Positions 1 to 11,423 of a stretch of 64,000 nucleotides of DNA are shown piece by piece. A program made the translations under genes and the position numbers. The DNA is taken from the NCBI GenBank assembly GCA_905250025.1, contig CAJNOJ010000082.1:329718-393717 (forward strand), given 5' to 3'. The stretch is from Adineta ricciae. Taxonomy: Eukaryota; Rotifera; Eurotatoria; Adinetida; Adinetidae. The first letter of the stretch is position 1; each line of letters begins with the position of its first letter. The notes beneath the pieces were generated by a model. That model ran no database searches and was not told the DNA's origin. It was given only the letters and a program-made list of their open reading frames with translations.

Positions 1-1802
1 CGAACAGTAAAATAAAATAAAAACGCATTTGGCTTTGTTACAGAATGTTTAGAATTTATATAATAAACGGGTTGATCGAAAACAGGCCCAGCAAAATTGA
101 CGTTGTACTGAAATTCCCATAATAACACAATGCAGCGAATATTCCTTTAAAAAAGACAACTTACAAAGAAATCTGTTATATCATTTCGACACGGTTCACC
201 AAAAATCGTATGTAGTTGAATCACAACAATTAGTAATATACATCGACATCGACGATATGATTCAATCATTGCGGATCTTTTGGATTAATCAGATTCATAC
301 AAATAATTCCATTCAAATAAGAAAAAAGGACAATATTATCTTCATATCTGCTTCGTTCATGATTGTTCTTTGAATCACAAGTGTCGGTAGAAGTGACGAC
401 GGAGAAAGAACAAAAAAAAGAAGAGAAGAGAAAAAACGTACAAAGATTAGATGCAAATAAAAATCTGTAACAGACAAGAATGATTGGTTCAATCCTTGAT
501 AAGCATAAATATTCATTTTACAACAATCTGAATCAAGATCATCTGATAAAAGATTAGAAAAGAGTTCTTGGACAGAATTTTGTTTTTTTATCTTCGCTCG
601 CTCTTTTGTATTCTCGTAAGATGCGAATCTTAACATCGCTGAAATCTCCTCCATGAGAACTCTTCTCTTTTTACTTACAGACAATGCATGATGCAATAAA
701 GCCATAAGTTTTTAAGTTCTGAAAAATGATCATGTCAACAAATGATAAGAGAAATGACGCAATAATCATAAATCAAGAATTTGAATTCAATATCCAAACG
801 ATGAACACTATGTACACAAGCAGATTTTCATTTTCCATTATCCACTCCGATATGGTGAATACAATCGATGTACCACCTAACCATTCTTTCATACTCATTT
901 TCAACAAAAAGTGCCACTCCTGTCGTTGTCGACGCCATTCATGTGAATTTGCTAACAAAGAAAAGTGTCGCAAACTTAAATTCTTCTCCTACCTATGAAT
1001 CGTCTAATATGATCATGCTATTCTGTTCATATATGGCAATAATGGGCTAGAATATCTAAGTAAATATCATCTCGGATGTCAAAGAACGAGTAGTATTGCA
1101 TGATCAACATTCATACCAATGAACACGGCAATTTAAGATATTACACATTCAGATATACGAACAATCCGGATTCCACAGCGTGTTGTCAACGCAACAGTAC
1201 AAATCTCCTTTTATATATTTGATAAAAAAACTTACGTCAACATTCCCTAACTATATTCATCGAAGACCTCAATCCACCTGCTCTTCTACAAATACAGACA
1301 ATGGTGTGTGTTAGATACAAAACGACGATTAATATATTCATGGTCCTACAAATAGTATTTGTTTCTTTTTATATGCTAAACTAAAACTAACGACTATCAG
1401 GGCTGCCCGTACAAGGCCCTTTTACCAATGATATACTCCTCATCTGGAGAGGTCATTGAACAAGAAACAGTCCATGACAATATTTGCTCTATGATCTATG
1501 CCGATAGTCTCGTTCCTATATTCAACTTCGTCCAAACATATAGAACGAGAGAGAACACACCACGATAATTGTACAATGTCTTCTAATCTGAACATTATTC
1601 ATTCACCATTTTTAAACAAGGTAACTCAATCTCGTCCCTGAAGCATCACGTTCCAAGCGTATAAATTAACTACGACACTCAGTATATTTATCATTATTTC
1701 CCACGATTATTCCTCATCACACCTTTTCATTTTGTAATCAAATACATTTTACGAGAAAAATGTTTTATTTCAAAATATGCACAATTGCTTTAAAAAGAAA
1801 AA
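1..1802. other. No gene resolved; possible minus-strand exon islands
   Basis: No recognisable protein is encoded here. On the minus strand, 320-720 contains open stretches bounded by splice-like signals: an acceptor ending tttttcag at about 712-719, a donor GTAAGT near 675 and a further acceptor ending atttcag near 640. Open islands also lie around 850-950. I could not join them into one frame without stops, and no domain is visible. They could be exons of a gene that continues left of the window, or a decayed copy. From 1100 to 1802 I see only AT-rich non-coding sequence, probably the 3' flank of the neighbouring minus-strand homeobox gene. Confidence 0.3.
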
Positions 1803-2654
1803 TCAAAAAGAAAGATGTCCAGATAGCGATGCATCTTGTTGTTGTTGGAGAAGAGCAACTTGATTGTTTAACGAATCAATTCGTTGCTTGAGAACCTTTT
1901 GCGCTAGTTTTGGATTCGTATCACCTCGACGAGAACGTGCGTTGTTGAACCATGTGTTCACTTGTGCCACTGAGATGTTGCATTCCATTGCTAGACGATC
2001 TTTTTCCGCTTCAGTTGGACGTTTCTTCACGGCGTAGAAAGCATTCAAATGTTCGATTGCTTCGTCACTGATACGCTTGCGAGCCTACAAAACAGTATCG
2101 TATGCACAGTGGTTTACAGGCATAAAGCAACTTACTAGGCATAGCGATGGAGATGATGTCGTTGGTTGTGCACGGCGACGTTTCGGTTGAACATTCTAAA
2201 ATGAGATCAAAGTAAGCAAATTCGTCTTAGTAACTTGTCACTAAACTTCCATAAAGAAGAACTCACGGATCTTTGCTACTCGTGACAAAGAGACAATATG
2301 ATGAAAGCTTACCTTCGTCGATGGAACAAGACATACATTACTCGGTTGAACAGGTGTACTTGCAGCGAATGGTTCTGAATATTGAGGCAACGAATATGAT
2401 GCTGGACTGTAATAAGATGAATCTAAATTCAGAGGTTATACTTGTCAGAAGAATGAATTTGCTGATAAGATCGACTTACAATGTTGTGATGGCATATAGT
2501 ATGAATCGTTGGAATATGGGCACGATGAAAAATGAAATGGCGACGGTGCCGGTGAAGCATAACCAAAGGATGAGTAAGCTGAATCATAAAATGGTACATT
2601 TGATGTTGGAGATGATGGATACATGTAGGGTGTTGATGATTGCGATGGTTGCAT
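1803..2654 (-). CDS. Homeodomain transcription factor
   Basis: Predicted DNA-binding regulator with four exons: 2480-2654, 2313-2401, 2136-2195 and 1803-2084, giving 201 aa. Residues 1-100 are rich in Ser, Pro and Tyr and look disordered. A basic KRRR patch lies in exon 3, then a homeodomain starts at the last exon boundary (ARKRISDEAIEHLNAF). Helix 3 reads QVNTWFNNARSRR, keeping the invariant W48, F49, N51 and R53. Spacing between the helix-1 Leu and the helix-3 Trp is the standard 33 residues, so there is no TALE three-residue insertion. A short Gln/Leu-rich tail follows. I could not assign it to a named homeobox class. The start is the first in-frame ATG, but the frame stays open upstream to about 2815, so the N-terminus may be longer. 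Confidence 0.8.
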
Positions 2655-2763
2655 GTTTATTGGTGATTGGAGTGGGTGATTGTAGAAGATGTTTAACAAC
2701 TGTGAATGATATTCGTTGGAGACACGTTTGGAATATATATTATTGAAGTAGTAAGATCGATTC

Positions 2764-2860
2764 GCATCAATTAATAATGGATATTGATTGATGCAAGAGA
2801 GAGAAAGGAGGAGAAGAGAGAAGTTGATTTAATTGATGCGATAGGTAATGCATCAATTAA
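2764..2860. promoter_or_regulatory. Cluster of TTGATGC/GCATCAA motifs with a perfect hairpin
   Basis: Four copies of the word TTGATGC or its complement lie within 100 bp upstream of the homeobox gene. Positions 2829-2839 (TTAATTGATGC) and 2850-2860 (GCATCAATTAA) are a perfect 11-bp inverted repeat around a 10-nt spacer. The same GCATCAATTAA occurs again at 2764-2774, and TGATTGATGC is nearby at about 2785-2795. Cores of the TAAT and TGATTGAT type are known homeodomain and Hox/Pbx sites, so these could be promoter or autoregulatory elements. That role is inference. Confidence 0.4.
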
Positions 2861-3020
2861 CTCTCTGATAATCAAACTCTGTCGGTCAGTGAGTAATGGT
2901 AGAGAGAGAGAGAAACAGAGAGAAAGTAAATTATATGTAGATGTCTATATTTGAAAAGTTGGAATAAAAATGGAAATGTACAAAGGCAAGATTAAAAAGA
3001 AAAGAAATAGATAAGATCAG

Positions 3021-5901
3021 TTAGAGATAAACAGCTTGATGATCGCGTAAGAAACTGGGTGATAGAGTATTTCGTTCAAAATATCGATAATCGCTCGTGT
3101 CAGGTTCTTCCATGTGAGTGGGCGATGGTTGTGGATATGGTTTCGACGTTGCAGATGCCGTGCGAGTTGACGGATGGGTCATTTCGTTTGTCTCGAGATG
3201 AATTTTCAAAGAAGTGCGAAAGCGTCCCGGTTCGACTTCGTCGTTGTTCAATGGGAAATGATTTGACTCGTGATAACGGGGAGGCGATGGAGAACGATGA
3301 TGAATCGGCTTCGCTGTACAGCGAATTTTCACTTGCGTTGTTGGACTAGCAGCATGTTGTCGGTCTGATTGTTCACGTGTGTCACATGTAGATAACCATT
3401 CTTGAATGCGTTCAGCTCTCTTTGGTGATGTGGCTGGAAAGAAAATGTGATAGTTTGAAAAAAGATTTCGAGAGATTTACCGGATAGTTGTTCGTCGTTG
3501 GAATGTTTCAGCGTTTGAGTTGGAGTAACATCGTAGACAAAAATATGCCCATCATCATCACATGATGCTGCAAGATTGTATGCTGGAGATGAGACTCTTT
3601 CTGTTAGGCTAATTTGATTAGAAGTTTTGTCCTTATGAGACTGAATTTGAATTGGAATAATAGTCTCTTGGCTGAGTTTTGTCGTTGCATCGTTGACATC
3701 CGCTGAGGATAAGGTAAACATAGGCTGCAAGGAAAAATTTTTATATTGTTTTACGAGTGTATGTATGAGGAAGAGAGTTTTATGATTTCTGTAAAGTATG
3801 TTTCGTCATTTCTTCATAAAAAGCTTGAGATACTTACAGGAGTTTTTGAATGATGCTCATTGTTTTGAGATATATGTGGGGCAGTAGGTGCTCGACGTTT
3901 AATCGAACTTTTACGACTACTGATACTACCGTTACCATCCACATTCATTTCAAAAATTCGACTTGGTATTGTTTTATTCGTATCTATGATATCGATAAAG
4001 AATGAAGAGTTCTTGAACTGATTTTATGCGAGTTTTACCGGGTTTATTCGATGACACCGATGGATAGGAATGATCGATCATTTCTTCTTTGTGCTTTTCA
4101 AATGAATAACGTTTTTGCGTAATATTTTCTGATTTGGAGATCTGCGGATTGGCTGATGTTCGATTAGATTCAATATTCAATTTCTCGTAGATTGTTTCAA
4201 GAAGTGTTAATCGCTCGAAATAGCGGCGAATCGATTCATGATTGTGCTGATTTGTTTCTTTGGATGAATCTGGCGGAGTTACATCTGTTCGAACAGATCG
4301 AGAAATGCCAAAATATCTTTTTCTAGTGAAGCTTACCCGTTTCATCATGAAATGGATTCAAATGCTGTGGATACGAAGGATCAAAATTTGAACTCGATGG
4401 ATTGCTACTAGCATTATTTTCAATTACGCAAGGTTTTGCTTTAGCTGCAACCAAGAGTGACGCTGGAATGGTTTTATGTCCACTCTTCTGTTCGTGTAAT
4501 GCTTCGTAAACGAGGGGCGTTTTTTCGAGAATTGTTGAGCATCGTTGAGCTGTATGATGTGTCAGTGTTGATAATTTTGATCGCCGTTTAATTTGATTCG
4601 GAGCATGAAGAGACTTTGTACCTGAAAGTTTGGAGTCTAGACAATTGATCGGATTGTTGAAGTCTGATGCTGCTGTTGACGTTGACTCGTCAGTTGGCCA
4701 GATTTTGGCGAGAATTTTACGTAAAACGAGTAATTCATCGATATTTAGTGTATCCTGTTCGAGTAGTTTGATAAGATTTTCATAAAATTGAATTTTTCGA
4801 TGTGGAGATTGTTGCTCTTTGAGAGAATCGATCCATGAAATACTAAAATCCCATGGATCATGTGTTTCATCAATTCCATTATTATCATGACCATTCACAA
4901 TGAATGATAAATCACTTGTGATATCGTCATTTTCATCTCTGTCACTATTCATATGGTTAGGATTATCTTCCGAGGGTGATAAGGACATATTTTCTTGATC
5001 ATTGGTCAACGGTGATCCTAGAAGACAAAACGAAGATATTTGATTCAACGATAATGTGTTATTTACGCGATTGTGAAAAACCAAGTGAAGATATTTCACG
5101 AAAATCGAGGATAGCCGATGGATTCATTTCATTGTTCGATTGTCTCTGTGTTGGATAATGCCCGTTGAGGAAGTGCGTCGATGATGATTGCTTTTGAATA
5201 GTTAATGCTGGACTACGTGTTATATTAGGTATTGAAGCAGCCGATTTTCGATGAATACCCATACTATGCATTACGCGATTGGTAATCGTTTCAATACTTC
5301 GATTAGGTGAAGGAGCACGTTGATGTTTTATTTTTGAACCATTCGAATTGGCTAACATATTCTCCTTTGAATTTTTATCAGCTAAATTCTCTACACTACG
5401 TGATCGAGATTGACTAGAACTATTAAGAGAGAATGAGAAAAGATTGATCAGTATATTGAATTGTATTTTGTAAGTGTTAAATACAAACTTTGATATTGTT
5501 CGGACTTTCTGTGCAAAGACTTTCCCTTTCCACCCGTCGAGTGTTTCCATTGATCGAAATAACCATCGTTTGTTAGCATTCAATTGTGATGAATAACGAC
5601 GGTTTTTATAATCTTTCCCGTTCTTCATGGGTAAGCGAATAATCTCGTCATTGTCATGTGCTGAAGCATTGTTTACCAGTGAACTATCACTAGACAGACC
5701 AATTCGATAAGGAATTATATTGATCGCTTTCGTTGATGATTGTTCCGTTTTGGGAATGTGGTACGAGAATGGTCGATTGTATCGATGATGATCATGATTG
5801 TCCGAGGATCTTTCCAGTGGTTTGCGAACGGGTGAAGTCGATTCACGTGTATCGTGGTGATGGTGATGATGATGACGACGAAATATTTTCGTCAGATTCA
5901 T
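3021..5901 (-). CDS. Unrecognised 826-aa disordered protein
   Basis: I do not recognise the family. Seven exons join in frame: 5489-5901, 5082-5419, 4337-5017, 4039-4284, 3838-3983, 3481-3724 and 3021-3433, giving 826 aa. The N-terminus has a run of seven His after MNLTKIFRR, then basic, Ser-rich sequence with repeated SRSxEN and SPxR motifs. The middle contains one predicted helical segment (SPHRKIQFYENLIKLLEQ onward, ending at KIWPTDES), the only stretch that looks folded. Later come KRRAPTAP, resembling the KRRAP motif of Cordon-bleu-type actin regulators, and Pro-rich SPSPP segments. A cytoskeletal scaffold is conceivable but unproven. The ATG at 5899-5901 follows an acceptor-like tttag within 20 bp. 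Confidence 0.65.
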
Positions 5902-5999
5902 TGAAGAAATATATGCTAAAGAACACAATTGATAAAAACAAATCAATAAATGTATCGTCGAGTTTCTTTTTCAATACAATGCCAATGCCCTATCAGTGA

Positions 6000-7388
6000 A
6001 CCGCTTATTAATATGCATATAGAGGGAGAAAAAGAGAGAGAATATTGTCTTCAATTACTCGTCTATACAACTTTCTATATGAATTACATATAGAAATTGT
6101 TCTTCTTCATTTTTCAATAGCTTAGGTGTTAAAACTAGTCCAATTGATTCAGATATCGAATGTATAGTATATGTGTACACATCTATTCTTATTCATCGTT
6201 CGGTACTCACTTATTCAATCGTTATGAGGTTTTTTCTTTGTTTGTAAGAATTAGATACCTACACTACTTTATTTGTCGGCACAACAAGTGAGCGTCGTCC
6301 TCGATTGCGAACAAATAGGCACAGAGAAGAAGGAGAAGAAGAAGAAGAAGGAAAGTTGAAAGGAAATTCGATCCTCACGTACGCGTGTGTGCTCGACCGA
6401 TCTCTTCGTTTTTATTCTTCAACATTTCTTTTTGTTCATGTGCTATGCCCTTGCGCAGCTCAAATCAGCCAGATGATAAAATAGTCTTATATACACATAT
6501 ACATGAACCATTCCCATATCATAAAACTTATCCTATTAGAAAAAAAAAGAAGAGCGTATCTTTCGAGTGGTAATGTCAAACTTAAGTTAAGAACAATTAT
6601 GGTATCTTCGCGGTGCAGACATACATCTCGGTGTGTATGTATTCGTCTATGATTGATTTTTTGAAGACTATTACTAATCACCTTGGCTTTGAGAAACAAT
6701 TGATCTGTCAATTAGTAGGAACTTACTTGCTATACGTCTTGATAAGGATACTTTTGCTTGATTTTCAACATAGGTTTGAACAACAGTCATCGTTTTTCTT
6801 TCTTTTTTTGTTCTTTCACTTGTCTTGACTCTGTTCAAGTGATCATCTATATAAAATTAGTTAGTCGTCGAGCAAGTACACATGGTCTCCCCCTTTTCTC
6901 CTGTACGTATGCAGATTTCCATCTTCGATAAATCTGTAACTAAAATCTGACTACATCGTTTGCGCCAGTATACACACAAGAGATGCATACGAACGATATC
7001 GAGTTGTATTTAGAAAAAAGGCCGTTCGCACATTGACATCGACGTCTGATAACTTCCTTCAGAAACAAGCTGTTCGCGATGTTATCTATTTATAGAATAA
7101 AATGTGGGGATAATTACAGTGTCCATGTATATTAGTTGTCTAAAATGATACGAATCGTCCTTGTTTGTAATGAGTATGAGCAATCAATAGTAGAACAATT
7201 GTTAAATAAACATTAAATGTAAGAATGATCGTACTGTGAAGAAATTTGTTTTTTGCACAAAATAAATATTATTCATCGATTGATTGAATATTTTTCTCTC
7301 TTGTTTGATATGCTTCGATGATTTCTCATCGTATAAACATGATAAAAACAAACGAGCTTGCTCATCATTTCCTGTATTTCTATCTGCC
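6000..7388. other. Intergenic, divergent promoter region
   Basis: This 1.4-kb gap separates the minus-strand 826-aa gene from the plus-strand gene at 7389. I see no conserved protein. A purine-rich microsatellite (GAA repeats with interruptions) lies at about 6323-6350. Two divergently transcribed genes flank the gap, so promoters for both should be here, but no specific element is clear. Confidence 0.5.
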
Positions 7389-8099
7389 ATGCGAGTCTTT
7401 CGACGCCGTAAGAAGTTTGGAAATTTCGGAGGTTCTGTAAGAGATGCTGAACCATTACCCGATATTGTTTACCAAATGGGTGCTGAGCAAGCAGTACGAT
7501 TAGTAGCATTGCAAGCACGAGGACAAAGTCCCGACTTGTCGAGACATGGTCGTTATGCACCATACATAGTTGACGACGATCCTTATGGTGGTGGCGAAGA
7601 TGCGGGCGAACAGCGTTCCTCATCTCCACTTAATTTTATTGCTAATGCATTAGGCATCAATCGATCGAGATCTCGCCGAAGAGTTCCTGATGGACAGGGA
7701 GAAAATTTCGCTCGGCCTGGTTCACCCGCACATTTTGCTCATTCGCTGCCTGGCACTCCCGTACAATATCGTCGTCGAGCCATGTCCCCCGAACTGGTTA
7801 GATCTCGTCCTTCATCTCCATTCCAATTTGCACAGCCGGAACGTGTTTCTTCACCTCTGCATTTCGCCCACCATTCACGCCCAGCTTCACCCGTTATTAC
7901 TCGTCGACTTCAACGTGCACAGTTATCTCAACAACTTCAACAAGCTGAACGTGAACAACGAGAACAAGAAGAAATGATGATGATGATGAACAACAACTAT
8001 TCCGGTCAATTTATGGCTCAGTATCCTCAAATGCAGCAGCCATACTATCCGCTAATAAATTCCATGGCGCATCAACCTCAAATGTACACATTTTATTGA
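7389..8099 (+). CDS. Intronless low-complexity protein with SPxxFAH repeats
   Basis: I do not recognise this 236-aa protein. It is a single exon, unlike most neighbours. The N-terminus is strongly basic (MRVFRRRKKFGNFGG). The centre repeats a short motif: SSPLNFIAN, GSPAHFAHS, SSPFQFAQP and SSPLHFAHH, roughly every 20-35 residues and separated by Arg-rich spacers. A Gln-rich helical stretch and a run of five Met (about residues 194-198) follow, and the C-terminus is rich in Tyr, Pro and Gln. There is no signal peptide or membrane segment. The Ser-Pro pairs look like proline-directed kinase sites. The ATG is the first Met that precedes the conserved-looking basic segment. The frame is open for 35 codons upstream, so a longer product is possible. 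Confidence 0.65.
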   Translation: MRVFRRRKKFGNFGGSVRDAEPLPDIVYQMGAEQAVRLVALQARGQSPDLSRHGRYAPYIVDDDPYGGGEDAGEQRSSSPLNFIANALGINRSRSRRRVPDGQGENFARPGSPAHFAHSLPGTPVQYRRRAMSPELVRSRPSSPFQFAQPERVSSPLHFAHHSRPASPVITRRLQRAQLSQQLQQAEREQREQEEMMMMMNNNYSGQFMAQYPQMQQPYYPLINSMAHQPQMYTFY

Positions 8100-8510
8100 C
8101 CTATTTTCTCGATAACTTATTCTAACCATTACTAATCACATTTCTACTCTTTCAGCCTCGACATATAGAAGATTATGAATCAGAAACAAACATCTCGGTG
8201 CTTTTTCTTTGACTCTAATGTAAACACATTGTATACTCATGAATATTTGGAAACTAAAATAATACGATTATGTACGATCTTTAAATTCAGAATTCCCTCA
8301 GACGACAAGCACATCAATTTAGTGTTTTTATTCTTCATTCAAGGCGTCAGATGATAGTATAAAAAAGTGAGTAGAGTGAAGAAATGTAAAGAATCAACAA
8401 TGAAGCAACTACAAGAGAAAACAAACGCTAAAACAACAGAAAACACCCAAGAATGATAATAATATTTTGTTTATATGTTTATTGTCTTCACTAGCATCCC
8501 TTTTTCATTC

Positions 8511-8920
8511 TTAACCAATAAAATTAACGACAACTAAATGTAAGATAATATGTGCGAAGACGAAATCGGCGAAAGCACGTTCTGGTGAAACATTAAATAC
8601 CGACTGGTTCGCTTTATTTAGTTGAATACGTAAACTTGCTGAAAGTGAATAGCAGACAAATTAAATTTGGGAAGGAGAGGGGAAGAAAAACAAACAATCT
8701 TACCAGCGAGAACAAAGCAACCAACAGTTGATATGAAACCCGAGAGGAACGAATTGAATGGAAATGTTCCAACAAGAAGACAATAAGCGAATTGAACGAT
8801 ACCGGTCAAGAGCACATAAACTAGATAAGCATCAATGAGCTTTAGTTTTTTTGGTGTGCTCGATTGATATTCTTCATTAAGTTTACGTAAAATACCAACA
8901 ACTTGTCCGACTTGACTCAT
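8511..8920 (-). CDS. DAD1: DAD1, oligosaccharyltransferase subunit
   Basis: DAD1 is a small integral subunit of the ER oligosaccharyltransferase that N-glycosylates nascent proteins, and it was first named for its anti-apoptotic phenotype. Two exons (8704-8920 and 8511-8638) give 114 aa, against 113 aa in the vertebrate protein. Diagnostic segments are [38 protein letters not shown] and the C-terminal [19 protein letters not shown] ending in NFIG. Three hydrophobic segments are visible. The intron is 65 bp. The gene is head to head with ICA1, and the two start codons are only 291 bp apart, so they probably share a bidirectional promoter. Confidence 0.97.
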
Positions 8921-9211
8921 GCTTGACTTTTGGTTTGGTCAATTTAACAAAAAAAAAACAAATCTAGAAGATATTCTCTACAAATTCAGATTTGATACGA
9001 TTCGTTTTCTCTTTGCGTTTGAGATGACGTGTGTGTTTCTTTCTACGATTAGAGATGTCGACCAATTACAAAGCGGCCCGCAAGAGGTCGAAAGAGAAAA
9101 GGTGATTGGTTTGATACGAAAAGCAAAATCAAAAAAATCGAATGATTCGATTCAAGGTGTTATTATTCTATTTATTAGAAAAAGAAGAAGAAGATTAATA
9201 TCTAGTGAACG

Positions 9212-10971
9212 ATGAGTTATAGAAATTCATCCAATTTCCGTCATGATAAATACGGAGACAATCAAGATAAGACAAGTTTGAATAAGCTACGCTCGAAGTA
9301 TTGGACGACTAAGCAACTTGTGATTAAGAAACTAGGTCGAGAACAGGATGAATTTGTCATCGCTTCCGATTCTGATGTGGATGCTAAACTTGAATTACTT
9401 GGTACAATTAAACAATCATGTAACGATCTTATTCGTGTATGTTCATTTCCTTGTTACTAAGGATAAAAGCAAACGATGGTCTCTTTTCAATTTAGATTAT
9501 GAATCGTTATCAAACCAACGTTCTTCTTCTTTCTCATGAAGAAACCGACATGGCTCGATTTTTGAAAGATTACGCTCAAGCAGATAAAAATCGAGCAGGA
9601 AAAATCATGGCAAGTGTCTCGAAAGTACTTGCATACACTGCTCAGCAGCGCTTAGCCTTACGACAACCATTATTTCGATTGCATAATGAAATTGAAACAT
9701 TTCGTCTTCGAGCTGTGACGGATACATTAGCAACAGTGAATCGTATGGAAACAGCACGAACGGAATATCGGGGAAGTATTCTATGGTTAAAAGATGCATC
9801 GGTACAACTTGACCCCGAGAAACAATTGGAAAAATTTCGTCGAGTGCAGAGTCAGGTGAAAACATCGAAACAAGAATATGACAAATTGAAATCAGATGTT
9901 ATCCAAAAGATTGATCTATTGACAGCTAGTCGATGGTAAGTTACGAGAAAAGTAAAGATGTTTCTTGGATGCAATGATGGACTGTTTTAGTAATATGTAT
10001 TCACATGTGTTAGCTCCGTATCAGAAGACTTTACTTGCTTTCTGGGCGAAAACATCGAAAGTAATGTCCGCAGTTGCTGAATCTTTCAAAGGTTACGAGT
10101 ATTACGAATTTACTGTGATTAAAGAACTTGCCATACCAAATCATTTGTCGGCAGAAATGGCATCGAGTTCGTTTATGGAGAGGAAATTAGAAGAAACCGA
10201 TAAGGACGAAAAGAATGCAGAAAAAGATGACACACTTATTGACCTTGCTGATTCACGTACAAATGAACAGAAAGCGTTAAGTAATTCAATTCGAAAAGGT
10301 ATAGAAATGTTTCCGAAAAGGATTTAATTGACATAACAAATGTCTATTTAGATGAAAATCATGACATAAGCGAACCCATCAATGCTTTGATTGATATCTC
10401 TGATGCTCAGCTAGATGATCAACTTATCGAATTAGAAAAGCTTACTACTATCGAATCAACAGCAACGAATGGTGCTGCTGCTAATCACACAAAAGCGATT
10501 TCGAACACATCTACTGATAATGATAATCTCGTTGAATTAACGGATTCGTCTGTTGAGCACGACAAGCTTTTCTCCGATCTTCTCTCGCCAAGTTCATCAT
10601 CAGACTCCAATCTTAATGATCTCCTCGGTACTCATGAAACTAATAATTTCGATGCTGATTGGACATCAATGTTCGGTAACAATACATCCAATCAACAAGT
10701 GCCAGCATCTACGAATCCGGCAAATGCTGCTCAAACGAATAGTACATTTCTTCCATCGTCTCTTCTCAGTGAATTATTGACTTCTAATAATAAAACTTCA
10801 ACGTCGAACATTCCGTCTTCAACAAATCCAAAAGCGAAACCAACAATGACAGGCAAGCCTGCTGCTGCTGATAAATCAAACTGGTTTGATTTGTTCGCCG
10901 AATTGGATCCACTTCAAGATCCGGATGCCATCGGAAAATCTGCTGGTGCTGAAGCCAATCGTAATTGTTAA
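9212..10971 (+). CDS. ICA1: ICA1/ICA69, AH-BAR domain vesicle protein
   Basis: ICA69 is an arfaptin-homology (BAR-like) protein of Golgi and immature secretory granules, known to pair with PICK1 and to act in dense-core vesicle and receptor trafficking. Four exons (9212-9436, 9496-9935, 9991-10298, 10352-10971) give 530 aa. Residues about 20-275 match the AH domain: RSKYWTTKQLVIKKLG, ASDSDVDAKLELL, RAGKIMASVSKVL, TVNRMETARTEYRG and FWAKTSKVMSAVAESFKGY. The C-terminus carries acidic and Ser/Thr-rich linkers with Leu-Leu pairs and ends with WFDLFAELDPLQDPDAIGK, the typical ICA69 C-terminal motif. Introns are 53-59 bp. The protein is full length and nothing appears broken. Confidence 0.95.
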
Positions 10972-11423
10972 TTTCTGTTTTAGTTTTCACTCTCTTCGAA
11001 ATTCTATCTGCAATATTTTATCGGTGTTGTTCCTTTTTATTTTTTTTCTCGTCTCAATCTCCTAGTCACAAAGATCAATCAGTTTTGTTGAACATTCCAA
11101 TCGTCATCTGACCAATGTGCTTATTCCAAGATAAACAGACAAACTGTATATTTTCTGTTTGGTTATGAAGGAAAACCTATCGTTTACGTCTTTCTCATCC
11201 GTACTAATCTTTTGTTTTCATTTAACCATTCATTTTGCCTTTTTTTCTAACGCTACAAAATATACATCTCTATTTATGACAAGAATCTTGCGTTGTTTAA
11301 GGCATATATTGTCAAAAACATATACATATATATGCAGAAAAACAATCAAAATATTTTGATCTCAATTAAATACTGTTGAAAAAGATAGACAATGGAACGA
11401 AATTCGTTTAAAAAAGATAAAAA
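10972..11423. other. Convergent 3' flanks
   Basis: AT-rich sequence between the convergent ends of ICA1 and the RING/UBR-box gene. It is likely the two 3' untranslated regions. No coding signal or RNA gene is seen. Confidence 0.5.
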
